A DNA stretch of 64,000 nucleotides from Haladaptatus sp. QDMS2 (GTDB lineage Archaea; Halobacteriota; Halobacteria; Halobacteriales; Halococcaceae): NCBI RefSeq assembly GCF_029338295.1, contig NZ_CP119791.1, positions 1 through 64,000 on the forward strand, in the 5' to 3' direction. The notes beneath the pieces were generated by a model. It searched no databases. It was not told the origin of the DNA and saw only the letters and a list, made by a program, of their open reading frames with translations. Position 1 is the first letter of the stretch. Every line of letters begins with the position of its first letter. The position numbers and the translations under genes are program-made. Positions 8,919 through 16,887 of this stretch are shown here, piece after piece.

Positions 8919-9473
8919 ATGTCCATCAACGCCCCTAACACGTTCGAGAGCCAGATCGCTGGCGTCACCGTCACCGGGAAAGCTCACAGCCTCAGCGCGT
9001 GGTTCGTCCTCGCGCTCCGCCTCGTCATCGGTTTCGCGTTCCTTTACACCGGCCTCGAAAAGGTTCTCAACGGCTTCAGCGCCGCAGGATATCTCGGAAA
9101 CGTCGCCGCAGCAAACGGAAATCCCCTTGAGGGAATGTTCCTCTGGATGAGCCAGACGCCCTGGTTCGTCGACTTTGTGAACGTCGCGGTTCCGTGGGGT
9201 GAAGTGTTCATCGGCCTTGGCCTCATGGTTGGCCTCCTGACCCGCCTCGCGGCGTTCTTCGGCGCGTTCATGATGCTCATGTTCTACTTCGGCAACTGGA
9301 ACATGGCCCACGGGTTCATCAACAGCGACTTCATGTACATGCTGGTCTTCCTCGCGGTGGCCGCGTTCGGTGCGGGTCGCATCCTCGGCCTCGACGCGTT
9401 TGTCGAGCGCTACGAGATCGATGGCACGGCTCTCATCGAGAAGTACCCCGCCTTGGACTACATCCTCGGGTGA
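8919..9473 (+). CDS. DoxX-family membrane protein
   Basis: The protein is 184 residues with about four membrane helices, including RLVIGFAFLYTGLEKVLNG and WGEVFIGLGLMVGLLTRLAAF, typical of DoxX/TQO-small-subunit-like proteins. The ATG at 8919 is chosen because upstream sequence in the same frame has no membrane or family character. DoxX proteins are associated with quinone oxidoreductases and redox stress, but their reaction is mostly unknown. It follows the halocyanin by 82 bp, and a second DoxX sits with the other halocyanin at 14221-14667. The stop codon TGA at 9471 coincides with the right end of a TnpB element, so the native C-terminus may have been altered. Confidence 0.9.
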   Translation: MSINAPNTFESQIAGVTVTGKAHSLSAWFVLALRLVIGFAFLYTGLEKVLNGFSAAGYLGNVAAANGNPLEGMFLWMSQTPWFVDFVNVAVPWGEVFIGLGLMVGLLTRLAAFFGAFMMLMFYFGNWNMAHGFINSDFMYMLVFLAVAAFGAGRILGLDAFVERYEIDGTALIEKYPALDYILG

Positions 9474-9484
9474 ACTACCCCACC

Positions 9485-10726
9485 CTACCGCTCGTCTTGC
9501 GACTCGCGCTTGAGGGTGGGGCTTCCTGCTTCCAAGACGCGCTTTGCAGGAACCGAAGTGGTTCCCGTAGGGAGCGCAGTCTCCACAGGCGTTGATTCGG
9601 AGCGTCCCGCTCCTAACTGCTTGATTCCACGCCGAAGGATATTCCACGCCGCGTTCCAATCCCTGTCTGCGGTGAAGCTACACGAGGGACAGGAGTGTTC
9701 ACGGACCCACAATGGCTTGTCGCTTTTCACTCCACACGCGGCGCACTCTTTGGTCGTGTTTCGTGGGTCAACCGAGATGAAGTGCGTTCCTTCTCGCTCG
9801 CATTTGTATTCGAGCATCCGAAGAAAAGTGCTCCATGCGGCGGATGCTCGGTTACGCGAGTTTGAGTTGAACTGCATCATCCCCTTCACGTTCAAGTCTT
9901 CGACCGCTACGAGGTCGTACTCTTTTGCGTAGTAGTTCGAGAGTTTGTGCAAAAAGTCGCGGCGCTTCCGTCGGAGGTCGGCGTGACACTCCGCGACCCG
10001 ACGCCGTTGTGTCTCGTAGTTGGCAGAGCCGTGTTCCTTCCGCGAGAGTTTCCGTTGCTCTCGTTCCAAGCGTTCACGTTCGTCCGAGTGGTCGAGTGAT
10101 CCGACCGCCGTGCCGTCGGTGTCGTGGGCGTACGTGAGAATCCCAACGTCGATACCGACGCACTTCTCGGGATTCTCGGGTTTCGCAGGCGGGTCGTCAG
10201 GGGTTTCGACGCCGAACGTAGCGAACCATTCGCCCGTCGGTTCCTTCTTGACCGTGACCTGCTTGAGTTTCGCGTCGTCGGGAATATCTCGGTGAAGCCG
10301 AATTGGTACGTCCGCGAGTTTCGAGAGTGATAGGACAGTCTGACCGCCCTTCTTGTCGAGCTTGAAGCCAGACTGACTGTACGTGAAACTGCGGAACTCC
10401 CGTGGCGGCTTCCACGTGAGTTGACCAACGCGATAGCCATTCTCCTTGAGTTTGGAGAGTCCTTTGACGTTCTGCTCGATTCGCATGACCGCTGTTTGTA
10501 GAACTGTCGAGTACACGTCCGAGAGGCTGTCCCACCACTCTTTCAGGGATGGAATCTCGTCTCGGATGGACCGAACACGCTGATTGAGCGTGCCTGCGTC
10601 CTCGGGTATTTGGTCGAAGCGGTAGAGCGCGTGGTTGTAGAGTTGCCTACAAATGTCTCGGTGGCGGTCCAACTCCTCTCGGTGGGCGTCGGACGGCTTG
10701 AGACGGTACTTGTAGGCGTAGTACAT
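9485..10726 (-). CDS. tnpB: TnpB RNA-guided nuclease of an IS200/IS605-type element
   Basis: The 413-residue protein is complete. The RuvC-like site has D193 in GIDVGI, E276 in VAVEDLNVKG and the DRDWNAAWNI motif near residue 355. The zinc ribbon is C328-x2-C331 with C346-x2-C349. The N-terminus MYYAYKYRLKPSD matches the HTH/OrfB N-terminal domain. TnpB proteins cut DNA guided by an RNA from the right end of their element and promote element retention. The 3' coding sequence overlaps the right-end hairpin. The start lies 3 bp after the stop of the small ribbon-helix-helix gene, so the two are probably co-expressed. Confidence 0.95.
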   Translation of the reverse strand: MYYAYKYRLKPSDAHREELDRHRDICRQLYNHALYRFDQIPEDAGTLNQRVRSIRDEIPSLKEWWDSLSDVYSTVLQTAVMRIEQNVKGLSKLKENGYRVGQLTWKPPREFRSFTYSQSGFKLDKKGGQTVLSLSKLADVPIRLHRDIPDDAKLKQVTVKKEPTGEWFATFGVETPDDPPAKPENPEKCVGIDVGILTYAHDTDGTAVGSLDHSDERERLEREQRKLSRKEHGSANYETQRRRVAECHADLRRKRRDFLHKLSNYYAKEYDLVAVEDLNVKGMMQFNSNSRNRASAAWSTFLRMLEYKCEREGTHFISVDPRNTTKECAACGVKSDKPLWVREHSCPSCSFTADRDWNAAWNILRRGIKQLGAGRSESTPVETALPTGTTSVPAKRVLEAGSPTLKRESQDER

Positions 10727-10729
10727 TCG

Positions 10730-10858
10730 CTACTCGTGTTCCTCGATGTACTCGTCAAGTCGCTCGCGGATGAACGACGAGAGATTCAGGTGGTGTTCCT
10801 GAACCCACTCGTGTTGGTCCTCTCGGAGCGTGATTGTGGTTCGTTTCACCGTATGCAT
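10730..10858 (-). CDS. Small ribbon-helix-helix protein accompanying TnpB
   Basis: This 42-residue protein starts at ATG 10858, MHTVKRTTITLREDQHEWV, and continues to LNLSSFIRERLDEYIEEHE, a minimal ribbon-helix-helix DNA-binding fold with the usual TITL strand. A longer frame to 10972 would add unlike sequence encoded by the hairpin region. It lies 3 bp upstream of tnpB. Small RHH genes beside tnpB recur in haloarchaeal elements. A role as autorepressor of the element is inferred. Confidence 0.8.
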   Translation of the reverse strand: MHTVKRTTITLREDQHEWVQEHHLNLSSFIRERLDEYIEEHE

Positions 10859-10937
10859 TGTATTTACTGTATGCACAAAGCAGTTACGATTGCGTGGGCC
10901 TGTGGGACGAGTGTCGAACGTGTTTGACACTCGTGCG

Positions 10938-10970
10938 GCGTTGACGAGACGCGTCGCGTCTCGTTCGCAC
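10938..10970 (+). repeat. 33-nt palindromic repeat, copy 1
   Basis: A hairpin with arms GACGAGACGC / GCGTCTCGTT, flanked by GCGTT and CGCAC, matches 61496-61528 at 31 of 33 positions. Only the two loop bases differ. It lies inside the left region of the element read on the minus strand, while the other copy lies in an element read on the plus strand. Confidence 0.75.
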
Positions 10971-11166
10971 ACGAGAGTAAAGCTCTCGTGAACGCTGTAT
11001 CCCTCCCTACTCGCTCCCTTTGGTCGCTCCTTGAGGAAGGGGGCTTAGCGCCTACTTTCAGCTAAAGCGCACCGTTTCTGCTTTTTCGATTTTCTGACGT
11101 CTGCTCCGAGTCCTGTCGTGGATTTGTTTCTCGAATCCCTGGTATACTCGTGCGGACGATACAACC

Positions 11167-11445
11167 TCACTCGGCGTAGAGTGAGTACAGAATTATCCCA
11201 AAGCCAGCGGTCGTGAGCGTGCTCTCGATCGAAAGGACGATTCCTGAGTCCAATCCGAACGCTTGGTGGGCTGCACCCGCAGCAAGAGCCCCAACTGTAA
11301 CGATAGCAAATCCGAGTGCAAGTACCCCAAGCGGCGGTGCGTTGGTTCGTCGATAGGCTCTGTACGCAAAGTAGGTGATGAGGCTGCCGAGGACGAGCGT
11401 AATCGTCTTCAGGGCCACGACCACCGTTGGGATGAGTGAACTCAT
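11167..11445 (-). CDS. Small haloarchaeal membrane protein (DUF7521-like)
   Basis: This 92-residue, three-helix membrane protein begins MSSLIPTVVVALKTITLVLG. It starts in a four-base ATGA overlap with the stop of the upstream HTH gene, so the two form one operon and this start is preferred to the longer frame from 11469. The pairing of an ArsR-like HTH protein with a small membrane protein of this kind is frequent in haloarchaea. I recognise the pairing, but the function is unknown. Confidence 0.85.
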   Translation of the reverse strand: MSSLIPTVVVALKTITLVLGSLITYFAYRAYRRTNAPPLGVLALGFAIVTVGALAAGAAHQAFGLDSGIVLSIESTLTTAGFGIILYSLYAE

Positions 11446-11819
11446 GTTCCTCTGCGCATTTCCGCCCACATCGATGCAAGCTGTTCCTCCGGTTGTGCTG
11501 GCGGACGGACGATGGAAACGTCAAATTCTCGGTTTTCGTCGAGCCAAATCGAAACTTCCTCGAACGCGGTATGGTACATCGTTTGGTGGTGTCCGTCTTG
11601 CCGGAGTTTCATCTGTGTGGCTAGCAGCGAGGCGTCGTTGAGTTGTTCGAGTTTTCGGTACGTCGTCGAAAGCGGTACGTCGGCCGCATCGGAAAGTTCT
11701 CGTGCAGTCATCGGTTCCGTCAACCGTCGAATGAGCGTTCGACATGCCGGGTCGTCCAGACTATCGAGTATCTCCTGCACAGCGGGCGCGTCGTCCTCCC
11801 AGAACGATTTTCGCACCAT
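11442..11819 (-). CDS. Winged-helix transcriptional regulator (ArsR/HTH type)
   Basis: The 125-residue protein has a clear winged helix: DPACRTLIRRLTEPMTAREL then AADVPLSTTYRKLEQLNDASLL, the recognition helix pattern of haloarchaeal ArsR-like regulators. It is the first gene of a minus-strand operon, overlapping the downstream membrane-protein gene by four bases. It is divergent from the multicopper oxidase at 12063, with 243 bp between, so it could control either side. No ligand-binding domain is visible. Confidence 0.87.
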   Translation of the reverse strand: MVRKSFWEDDAPAVQEILDSLDDPACRTLIRRLTEPMTARELSDAADVPLSTTYRKLEQLNDASLLATQMKLRQDGHHQTMYHTAFEEVSIWLDENREFDVSIVRPPAQPEEQLASMWAEMRRGT

Positions 11820-12000
11820 ATACCGTCAAAATCCGCACACTGCTAGATTAATGTATTGTTCATCGCAGGGCCCGCGCCTTTTCGATTGACAGCCGGCGAC
11901 GGGATTGTGCAATCGTCTGGTTTGAACGAATGGGTCTGTCCTGTCCAACCGTTCTCGTGCCCGGCGTACTCCCCGCACTGATTGTGGTTCGTGTTGCTTG

Positions 12001-12019
12001 ATTCTCACCTCGTGAGAAT
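12001..12019. promoter_or_regulatory. Perfect inverted repeat upstream of the multicopper oxidase
   Basis: ATTCTCACCTCGTGAGAAT has two 8-bp arms around a 3-bp spacer and ends 43 bases before the oxidase ATG, where a regulator could block or recruit transcription factors. The divergent ArsR-like gene at 11442 is a candidate binder. The assignment rests on symmetry and position only. Confidence 0.45.
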
Positions 12020-12062
12020 TAGTTTCATCGGTTAAGACATATCCATCCAAAGAACTACATGT

Positions 12063-13211
12063 ATGAGTGACAGAATCGGTGCCCCCGGAACCGGAATCTC
12101 CCGTCGAAAATTCCTCGCCGCAACCGGCAGCGCTGGTCTCTTTGCGACCGCTGGCTGCACGACTATCTCACAGCCGACGGTACGAACTGTCCCGCTCTCC
12201 GGTTCACAGAATGGGCTGAACCTCGACCTCCCGGAGACCGGGAAACCCGAGGTCGTAAACTTAGACGAACGGGGCCACGCGGTCACGATTAAATCCGTGA
12301 TGGCTCGCCATCACATCCACCCTGGTGAGACGATGAACGGCCCCATCACGCTCCCTGTCGTCTGGGCGTTTCAGGCGGACGATGGCGTTCCGAGCGTCCC
12401 TGGCCCTATTCTCCGGTGCACCGAGGGTGCGGAACTGAAAATCACGCTCGACAACTCGGAGATGCAGATGCCCCACACGTTGCACTTCCACGGGGTGCGA
12501 AAGACGTGGGAAAACGATGGTGTCCCGACGACGACCGGCGTGACGGTCATGCCCGGCGAGAAGCACACCTACACCATCCCTGCGAACGTCCCGGGCACGC
12601 ACCTCTATCACTGCCACTACCAGACGCCGATGCACATGGACATGGGCATGTACGGCATCCTTCGGGTTGACCCGAAGGGGTACGAGGAGGCTGACAAGGA
12701 GTACTTCATGACCGTCAAGGAATGGGATACCCGCCTCTCGCGCCAGCACGGTGGCGAAAACGTCCAGTACTCGCTCTCGAACCGACACGGAGACGCGTTC
12801 ACCATCAACGGGAAATCCGCACCCGCGACGTTTCACCCCGAGACGGGGTCACCACTCATCGTCGAACCCGGTGACACGGTCCGCGTCCACTGGGTGAACG
12901 CGGGGTTCATGAGCCACCCGCTGCACGTCCACAATCACCGATTCAAAATCGTCGAAAAAGACGGGAGTCCGATGCCGGAGCCGTTGCAGTTCCTGCAAGA
13001 CGTCGTCAACGTGGCTCCAGCAGAGCGTTACACTATCGAGTTCGAGGCCGATGCAGACCCGGGTATCTATCCGGTTCACTGTCACAAGGTCGACCACATT
13101 CGCAACGGCGACAGCTACCCCGGCGGGATGCTGACCGCGATCGTCTACACGGACGCGATGGATACCGATATCTTCCGCAGCGTGATGGACTATGCAGGGT
13201 ACCAGGGGTGA
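12063..13211 (+). CDS. Two-domain multicopper oxidase, Tat lipoprotein
   Basis: This 382-residue exported oxidase has a Tat motif SRRKFLA and lipobox cysteine C32. Two cupredoxin domains carry multicopper signatures: HTLHFHG (H138, H141, H143) and LYHCHYQTPMHMDMGM (H183, C184, H185, H191) in the first, and HPLHVHNH (H285, H288, H290) and YPVHCHKVDH (H339, C340, H341, H345) in the second. Cysteines in both domains suggest a laccase-like two-domain enzyme that oxidises a donor and reduces oxygen; a nitrite reductase role cannot be excluded. A halocyanin gene starts 6 bp after its stop, so they form an operon. Confidence 0.9.
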   Translation: MSDRIGAPGTGISRRKFLAATGSAGLFATAGCTTISQPTVRTVPLSGSQNGLNLDLPETGKPEVVNLDERGHAVTIKSVMARHHIHPGETMNGPITLPVVWAFQADDGVPSVPGPILRCTEGAELKITLDNSEMQMPHTLHFHGVRKTWENDGVPTTTGVTVMPGEKHTYTIPANVPGTHLYHCHYQTPMHMDMGMYGILRVDPKGYEEADKEYFMTVKEWDTRLSRQHGGENVQYSLSNRHGDAFTINGKSAPATFHPETGSPLIVEPGDTVRVHWVNAGFMSHPLHVHNHRFKIVEKDGSPMPEPLQFLQDVVNVAPAERYTIEFEADADPGIYPVHCHKVDHIRNGDSYPGGMLTAIVYTDAMDTDIFRSVMDYAGYQG

Positions 13212-13216
13212 AATCG

Positions 13217-14224
13217 ATGACCACTGAACTCCACCGCCCCAGAGACTGCATCGACCGCCGACGGTTCCTCACCATGACGGCGGGACTTGCTATCGGCAGC
13301 ACATTAGGTACGGGTCTGCTCGCGAGACCAGCCTCAGCGGCCGAAGACGACCTCGCGACGTTCTTCGCCAATACCGACAACGTGACCGAACTCGTCGACC
13401 GCCGCGGGGAACCGTCGGTCGAAATCATCGTCGGTTCAGCCGGCAACGGTGGGTCGTTTGGTTTCGAACCCGCCGCCGTCCGCGTCGACCCGGGGACGAC
13501 GGTCGTCTGGACGTGGTCTGGCGAGGGTGGGATGCACAACGTGGTCGCGAAAAACGGTGCGTTCAAATCGGAGTTCTACACGAAACCGGGTGAAACCTAC
13601 GAATTCACCCCTGTCACGACGGGCGAACACCGGTACGTCTGTGCTCCTCACGAGATGATGGGAATGCGGGGCGTGCTCGTCGTCGGTGACGGGGCGGTTT
13701 CCCTCGGGTCTGTCGCGGGTAGTAGTTCATCGAGCGGGACGCGCTCCGCTGAAACGTTCGACGGTTGGCTCGCTCGAACCGATAATTACGACAGTATCAC
13801 GGACCTGCGCGGCGAGTCGACGGTGACAGTCGAGGTCGGTGCAGACGGTAACGGTGGAGCGTTCGCATTCGAACCTGCTGCCATCCACGTCGACCCCGGC
13901 ACGACGGTCATCTGGGAGTGGGTTGGCAAGAACGAGTACGACGTCTCTGACCCGGAACTGGGGTATCAGAGTGACCTACTCGCTGGTCAAGGAAACCGAT
14001 TCGCAGTGGAATTCGACGGCCACGGACTGAGCAAATATGAGTGTTCAGCCTACGGCGAACAGGGAATGCGAGGCGTCGTCATCGTCGGCAACGGGCCAGA
14101 CCCCGTGCTCTCTCCGCTCGGCAAGGTCCTCACCGGCGGAACGGCTGTCGTCCTCGGCGCGCCGTTCCTCTACGGGTTACACCGCCACATCAGTGATTCG
14201 ACCAGCTACGACGAAGCGGACTAG
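13217..14224 (+). CDS. Two-domain halocyanin with a degenerate second copper site
   Basis: The 335-residue protein has a Tat signal (DRRRFLTMTAGLAIGS), two halocyanin domains and a C-terminal hydrophobic anchor. Domain 1 is complete, with GGMHNVV and CAPHEMMGM. In domain 2 the first ligand segment reads KNEYDVS where GGPHKVT is found in the paralogue at 7841, and the second reads CSAYGEQGM, so both histidines are gone. Only domain 1 should bind type 1 copper. The ATG at 13217 follows AGGGGTGA, a plausible ribosome-binding site; an earlier GTG at 13208 overlaps the oxidase stop. It is probably the redox partner of the multicopper oxidase upstream. Confidence 0.92.
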   Translation: MTTELHRPRDCIDRRRFLTMTAGLAIGSTLGTGLLARPASAAEDDLATFFANTDNVTELVDRRGEPSVEIIVGSAGNGGSFGFEPAAVRVDPGTTVVWTWSGEGGMHNVVAKNGAFKSEFYTKPGETYEFTPVTTGEHRYVCAPHEMMGMRGVLVVGDGAVSLGSVAGSSSSSGTRSAETFDGWLARTDNYDSITDLRGESTVTVEVGADGNGGAFAFEPAAIHVDPGTTVIWEWVGKNEYDVSDPELGYQSDLLAGQGNRFAVEFDGHGLSKYECSAYGEQGMRGVVIVGNGPDPVLSPLGKVLTGGTAVVLGAPFLYGLHRHISDSTSYDEAD

Positions 14225-14667
14225 TTCGCGAACGGTACCGAAGGGTGATACTCGCCGTCGAAGACGAGTTCAGCGATGGAGTACGCCCCCGGCCCCATCG
14301 CGACCAGCGAGAGCGCCACGACGGTCAACACGAGCGTGAACTCGACGCCGCCGTTCGAATTGGCGAACCCGTTCGGCAGGTGGACGAGCACCGTCGCGCC
14401 GAACATGACGCCTGCGACGCCGAGGGCGGCGTACCGCGTGAACAACCCGGCGACGAGCAGCACACCGCCGAGGAACTCGACCACCGCGACTACCACGGCG
14501 ACGAGCCCGGCGAGCGGCACACCCATCGAGGCCAGAAAGCCCTCGAACTGGCCAAGCGGCATCGCGACGGGGCCAACGGCGAACAGTTTTCCACTCCCGT
14601 GGACGACCATCACGAGTCCAAGCGTAAGCCGGACGAGTAGCAGGCCGACGTCGTCGGTATTTTTCAT
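14221..14667 (-). CDS. DoxX-family membrane protein
   Basis: This 148-residue protein starts MKNTDDVGLLLVRLTLGLVM and has four helices with the DoxX pattern, including VVHGSGKLFAVG and AVVEFLGGVLLVAGLFTRYA. The ATG at 14667 is chosen because the longer frame adds polar, unlike residues. It converges on the halocyanin gene, overlapping its stop by four bases. With the 8919-9473 gene it is the second DoxX in a copper redox cluster, which suggests a shared theme of quinone- or thiol-linked electron transfer, though the reaction is not known. Confidence 0.88.
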   Translation of the reverse strand: MKNTDDVGLLLVRLTLGLVMVVHGSGKLFAVGPVAMPLGQFEGFLASMGVPLAGLVAVVVAVVEFLGGVLLVAGLFTRYAALGVAGVMFGATVLVHLPNGFANSNGGVEFTLVLTVVALSLVAMGPGAYSIAELVFDGEYHPSVPFAN

Positions 14668-14741
14668 GTCGTACGCGTGGCTACTTGCCGACCGGCAATA
14701 ATAATTTCTGTAACAATAGTACGAAATAAACAGGGAATCGC

Positions 14742-15389
14742 TCATTCCTCCGCCCGAACGGTGTCGAACCGCTGGGAGGGGAGTTTGAGTTCGTCGAGGC
14801 CGGGGAGGTGTTTGACGTTGAAGACGACTTTCAACTCGTCCGTACAGGGTGTGCCGATACAGGAGAGGCGGATGCCCTTTTCCATCATGTTCTCAGAGAG
14901 GACGTGATTGGGCGGCATCTCGATGTCGCCTTCGACCACCGCGACGGCGCAGTTTGCACACGCCCCGCCGCGACACGCGAAGGGCCACGCGAAGCCCGTC
15001 TCCTCGACGCTCTCTAAAAGCGCATCCCGGGGGTGGGCGAGCAGCCGACCGTAATCGCGGGGGTTCAGGTTCGTCTCCGCAGCTTTCTCGAAGAGGTCTT
15101 CGTCGTGAATGTCCCAGCCGAAGTCGTCAAACACCTCGTAGTTCAGGTACTCGACGCGGGTCTCCGGGCGCTCCTCGCGGACCGGTTCTGTCTCGATTTC
15201 TTCTGCTTCCTCGTCTTCGGGGTCGTAGCCGTTTTGAATCTTCGCGTAGGCGGTCTGGACGGCCTTGAACTCGCGGACCGAGCCACCGCGGTCTGGATGG
15301 GTCTCCTTTACGCGTTGTCTGTACGCCTGCACGACGGTCGAATCGTCTGCACCTGGTTCTATCCCGAGGACATCGAACGGGGACGCCAC
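14742..15389 (-). CDS. J-domain 2Fe-2S ferredoxin
   Basis: The 215-residue protein fuses an N-terminal DnaJ-like segment (MASPFDVLGIEPGADDSTVV, then THPDRGG as the HPD motif) to a plant-type 2Fe-2S ferredoxin domain. The cluster is bound by CRGGACANC and a later cysteine in LSCIGTPC. An acidic linker joins the parts. Haloarchaea have such J-domain ferredoxins alongside the main ferredoxin. It is a soluble one-electron carrier; its partner is unknown. It starts a minus-strand run leading into the DoxX gene. Confidence 0.9.
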   Translation of the reverse strand: MASPFDVLGIEPGADDSTVVQAYRQRVKETHPDRGGSVREFKAVQTAYAKIQNGYDPEDEEAEEIETEPVREERPETRVEYLNYEVFDDFGWDIHDEDLFEKAAETNLNPRDYGRLLAHPRDALLESVEETGFAWPFACRGGACANCAVAVVEGDIEMPPNHVLSENMMEKGIRLSCIGTPCTDELKVVFNVKHLPGLDELKLPSQRFDTVRAEE

Positions 15390-15449
15390 ACCCGAAGTAA
15401 GCCCTTGGTGGCTTAAAATCTCTCTGGCGCGGGCAATCGGCCGACCTCC

Positions 15450-16298
15450 TCAGTGAATATCCGCCGCCCTGAATCGCAGGTAGCCAAGCGAGAGCGGAAC
15501 GACGACCCACACCGCGAGGATGGGAAAGCCAATCCAGTCCTGCAGGAACGCTGCATTCGACTCGGAGTAGACCGTGAGTTCGTAGTACGCCGGGAGCGCA
15601 GACCGACTGGCGAACATGAACGCCCGCGCGGGGTTCAGGACGCCGGCGAACTGTATCACGTCCGGAAGTTGCGCACCTTGGGGCAGCGTCGGCCCGATGA
15701 AGATGAGTTGGAGGATGAACATGAGCGCGTCCCAGCCGAGCATGAACAGCGCGTAGAGCGACACCGTCCCGACGAGCGCTTTTCGCTTCGACTCCATCCA
15801 CGCCGAAAAGCCGACCGCGATGGACACGTACACCGACCCGTAGAGTACCCAGATGGTCGTATTGATGACGAACGATTTCACATCGAAGGCGGCGTAGGTC
15901 ACCAGCGCGATGACGCCCACGGCGAGGCCGGCGATTGCTGTAACCGCCATCACGACGGCGACCCGTCCGAGGAACTTCCCGAACACGACGTCCCGTCGGG
16001 TATGCGGCAGTGCGAGCATCATCTTGAGCGCGCCACTTTCACGCTCACCAGCGATGGTGTGATAGCCCACGAGTAACCCAAGCATCGGAACGAAAATCGC
16101 CCCCGGTTGTCCGAGGCTGTTGATGAGCGCCAGGGTGAATCTCGGAGTGCCGCTGTACCCAACCTGACCAATCTTGGGCACCCACTGAATCGCGGCGAAG
16201 AACACGACCGAGAGGAAGAACAGGCTCACCGTCCCGAGAACCGCTGGCGAGCGTCGACACTGGTGGTACTCTTTTCTCGCGACTGTCTTGAGGCTCAT
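15450..16298 (-). CDS. ABC-2 type transporter permease (NosY-like)
   Basis: This 282-residue protein has six predicted membrane helices and the ABC-2 permease hallmark GYHTIAGERESGALKMMLALP in the first third, as in NosY-type subunits. No ATP-binding protein gene lies next to it in the window, which is unusual since permease and ATPase are normally adjacent. The neighbourhood contains denitrification-type copper proteins, where NosY-like transporters occur, but a link is speculative. The start MSLKTVARKEYHQCRRSP is the usual cytoplasmic N-terminus of this family. Confidence 0.85.
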   Translation of the reverse strand: MSLKTVARKEYHQCRRSPAVLGTVSLFFLSVVFFAAIQWVPKIGQVGYSGTPRFTLALINSLGQPGAIFVPMLGLLVGYHTIAGERESGALKMMLALPHTRRDVVFGKFLGRVAVVMAVTAIAGLAVGVIALVTYAAFDVKSFVINTTIWVLYGSVYVSIAVGFSAWMESKRKALVGTVSLYALFMLGWDALMFILQLIFIGPTLPQGAQLPDVIQFAGVLNPARAFMFASRSALPAYYELTVYSESNAAFLQDWIGFPILAVWVVVPLSLGYLRFRAADIH

Positions 16299-16478
16299 CG
16301 AATCTCCCGTGTGACTTTCGATTTGGAGGGTTGGCTGGACATTGGGGGAGGATTCGGAGGACGGGCACGTAGTGTTTATGAATTAACATTTTCGATACGG
16401 CTCTGTGCCAACACGTATCGTGAAATCGCTGTTAGATGTAACTCAATCTATATCTTCTCGCCGGTCGTTTCAACCTTC

Positions 16479-16871
16479 GTGACGATTTACCCTTCCCGAC
16501 GGGCGTTTCTCGGGCTCTCCGGTGCCACGCTTGTGGCTCTCTCGGCCGGCTGTCTGGACGCCTTTGCGTCCGACCCGGCCACGTTGAACATCAAAAACAG
16601 CGCAGCGGTCGACCACACGGTCACGGTAAGCGCCGTCCACCGCACGGGCGAGCAGGCGGATTTCGAAGCGTCGTTCACTCTCACGGCAGGCGACGTCCAG
16701 CAGGTCCCAAACCCACTGCAGATGGCGGGCACCTACGACATTCGCGTCGTCGTCGCGGACACGTACGACGAGACCTACGAGTGGACCATCTCCGAAAACG
16801 GTGCGCGGAGCTTGTATCTCGACATCCAGTCAGACGGGATGTCGTTCTCGGACGCCGACTGGGGCCAGTAG
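16479..16871 (+). CDS. Small Tat-type lipoprotein
   Basis: This protein of about 130 residues starts from GTG 16479 (MTIYPSRRAFLGLSGATL), with a twin-arginine signal and lipobox SAGC. The mature part (TLNIKNSAAVDHTVTVSAVH, later TYDIRVVVADTYDETYEW) looks like a single beta-sandwich of about 100 residues, as in haloarchaeal Ig-like lipoproteins of unknown function. It lies 180 bp from the divergent ABC permease start and converges on the hydrolase at 16888, 16 bp away. Confidence 0.8.
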   Translation: MTIYPSRRAFLGLSGATLVALSAGCLDAFASDPATLNIKNSAAVDHTVTVSAVHRTGEQADFEASFTLTAGDVQQVPNPLQMAGTYDIRVVVADTYDETYEWTISENGARSLYLDIQSDGMSFSDADWGQ

Positions 16872-16887
16872 CCCTCCGACAAGAGTG

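Larger units (their letters stand above)
9471..11060 (-). mobile_element. IS1341-type element (TnpB plus small ribbon-helix-helix gene)
   Basis: The element is read on the minus strand. Its right end is the hairpin made by CCCCACCCTC and GGTAGGGTGGGG at 9475-9525, which overlaps the 3' end of tnpB. Its left part (10860-11060) is full of inverted repeats, including stems at 10916-10934 (CGAGTGTC/GACACTCG) and 10971-10990 (CGAGAG/CTCTCG) and a terminal hairpin near 11020-11045. There is no TnpA. The left boundary is approximate. The right-end type (GTAGTTCA) differs from the GGATGTC ends of the other elements, so it belongs to another subfamily. Confidence 0.75.
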
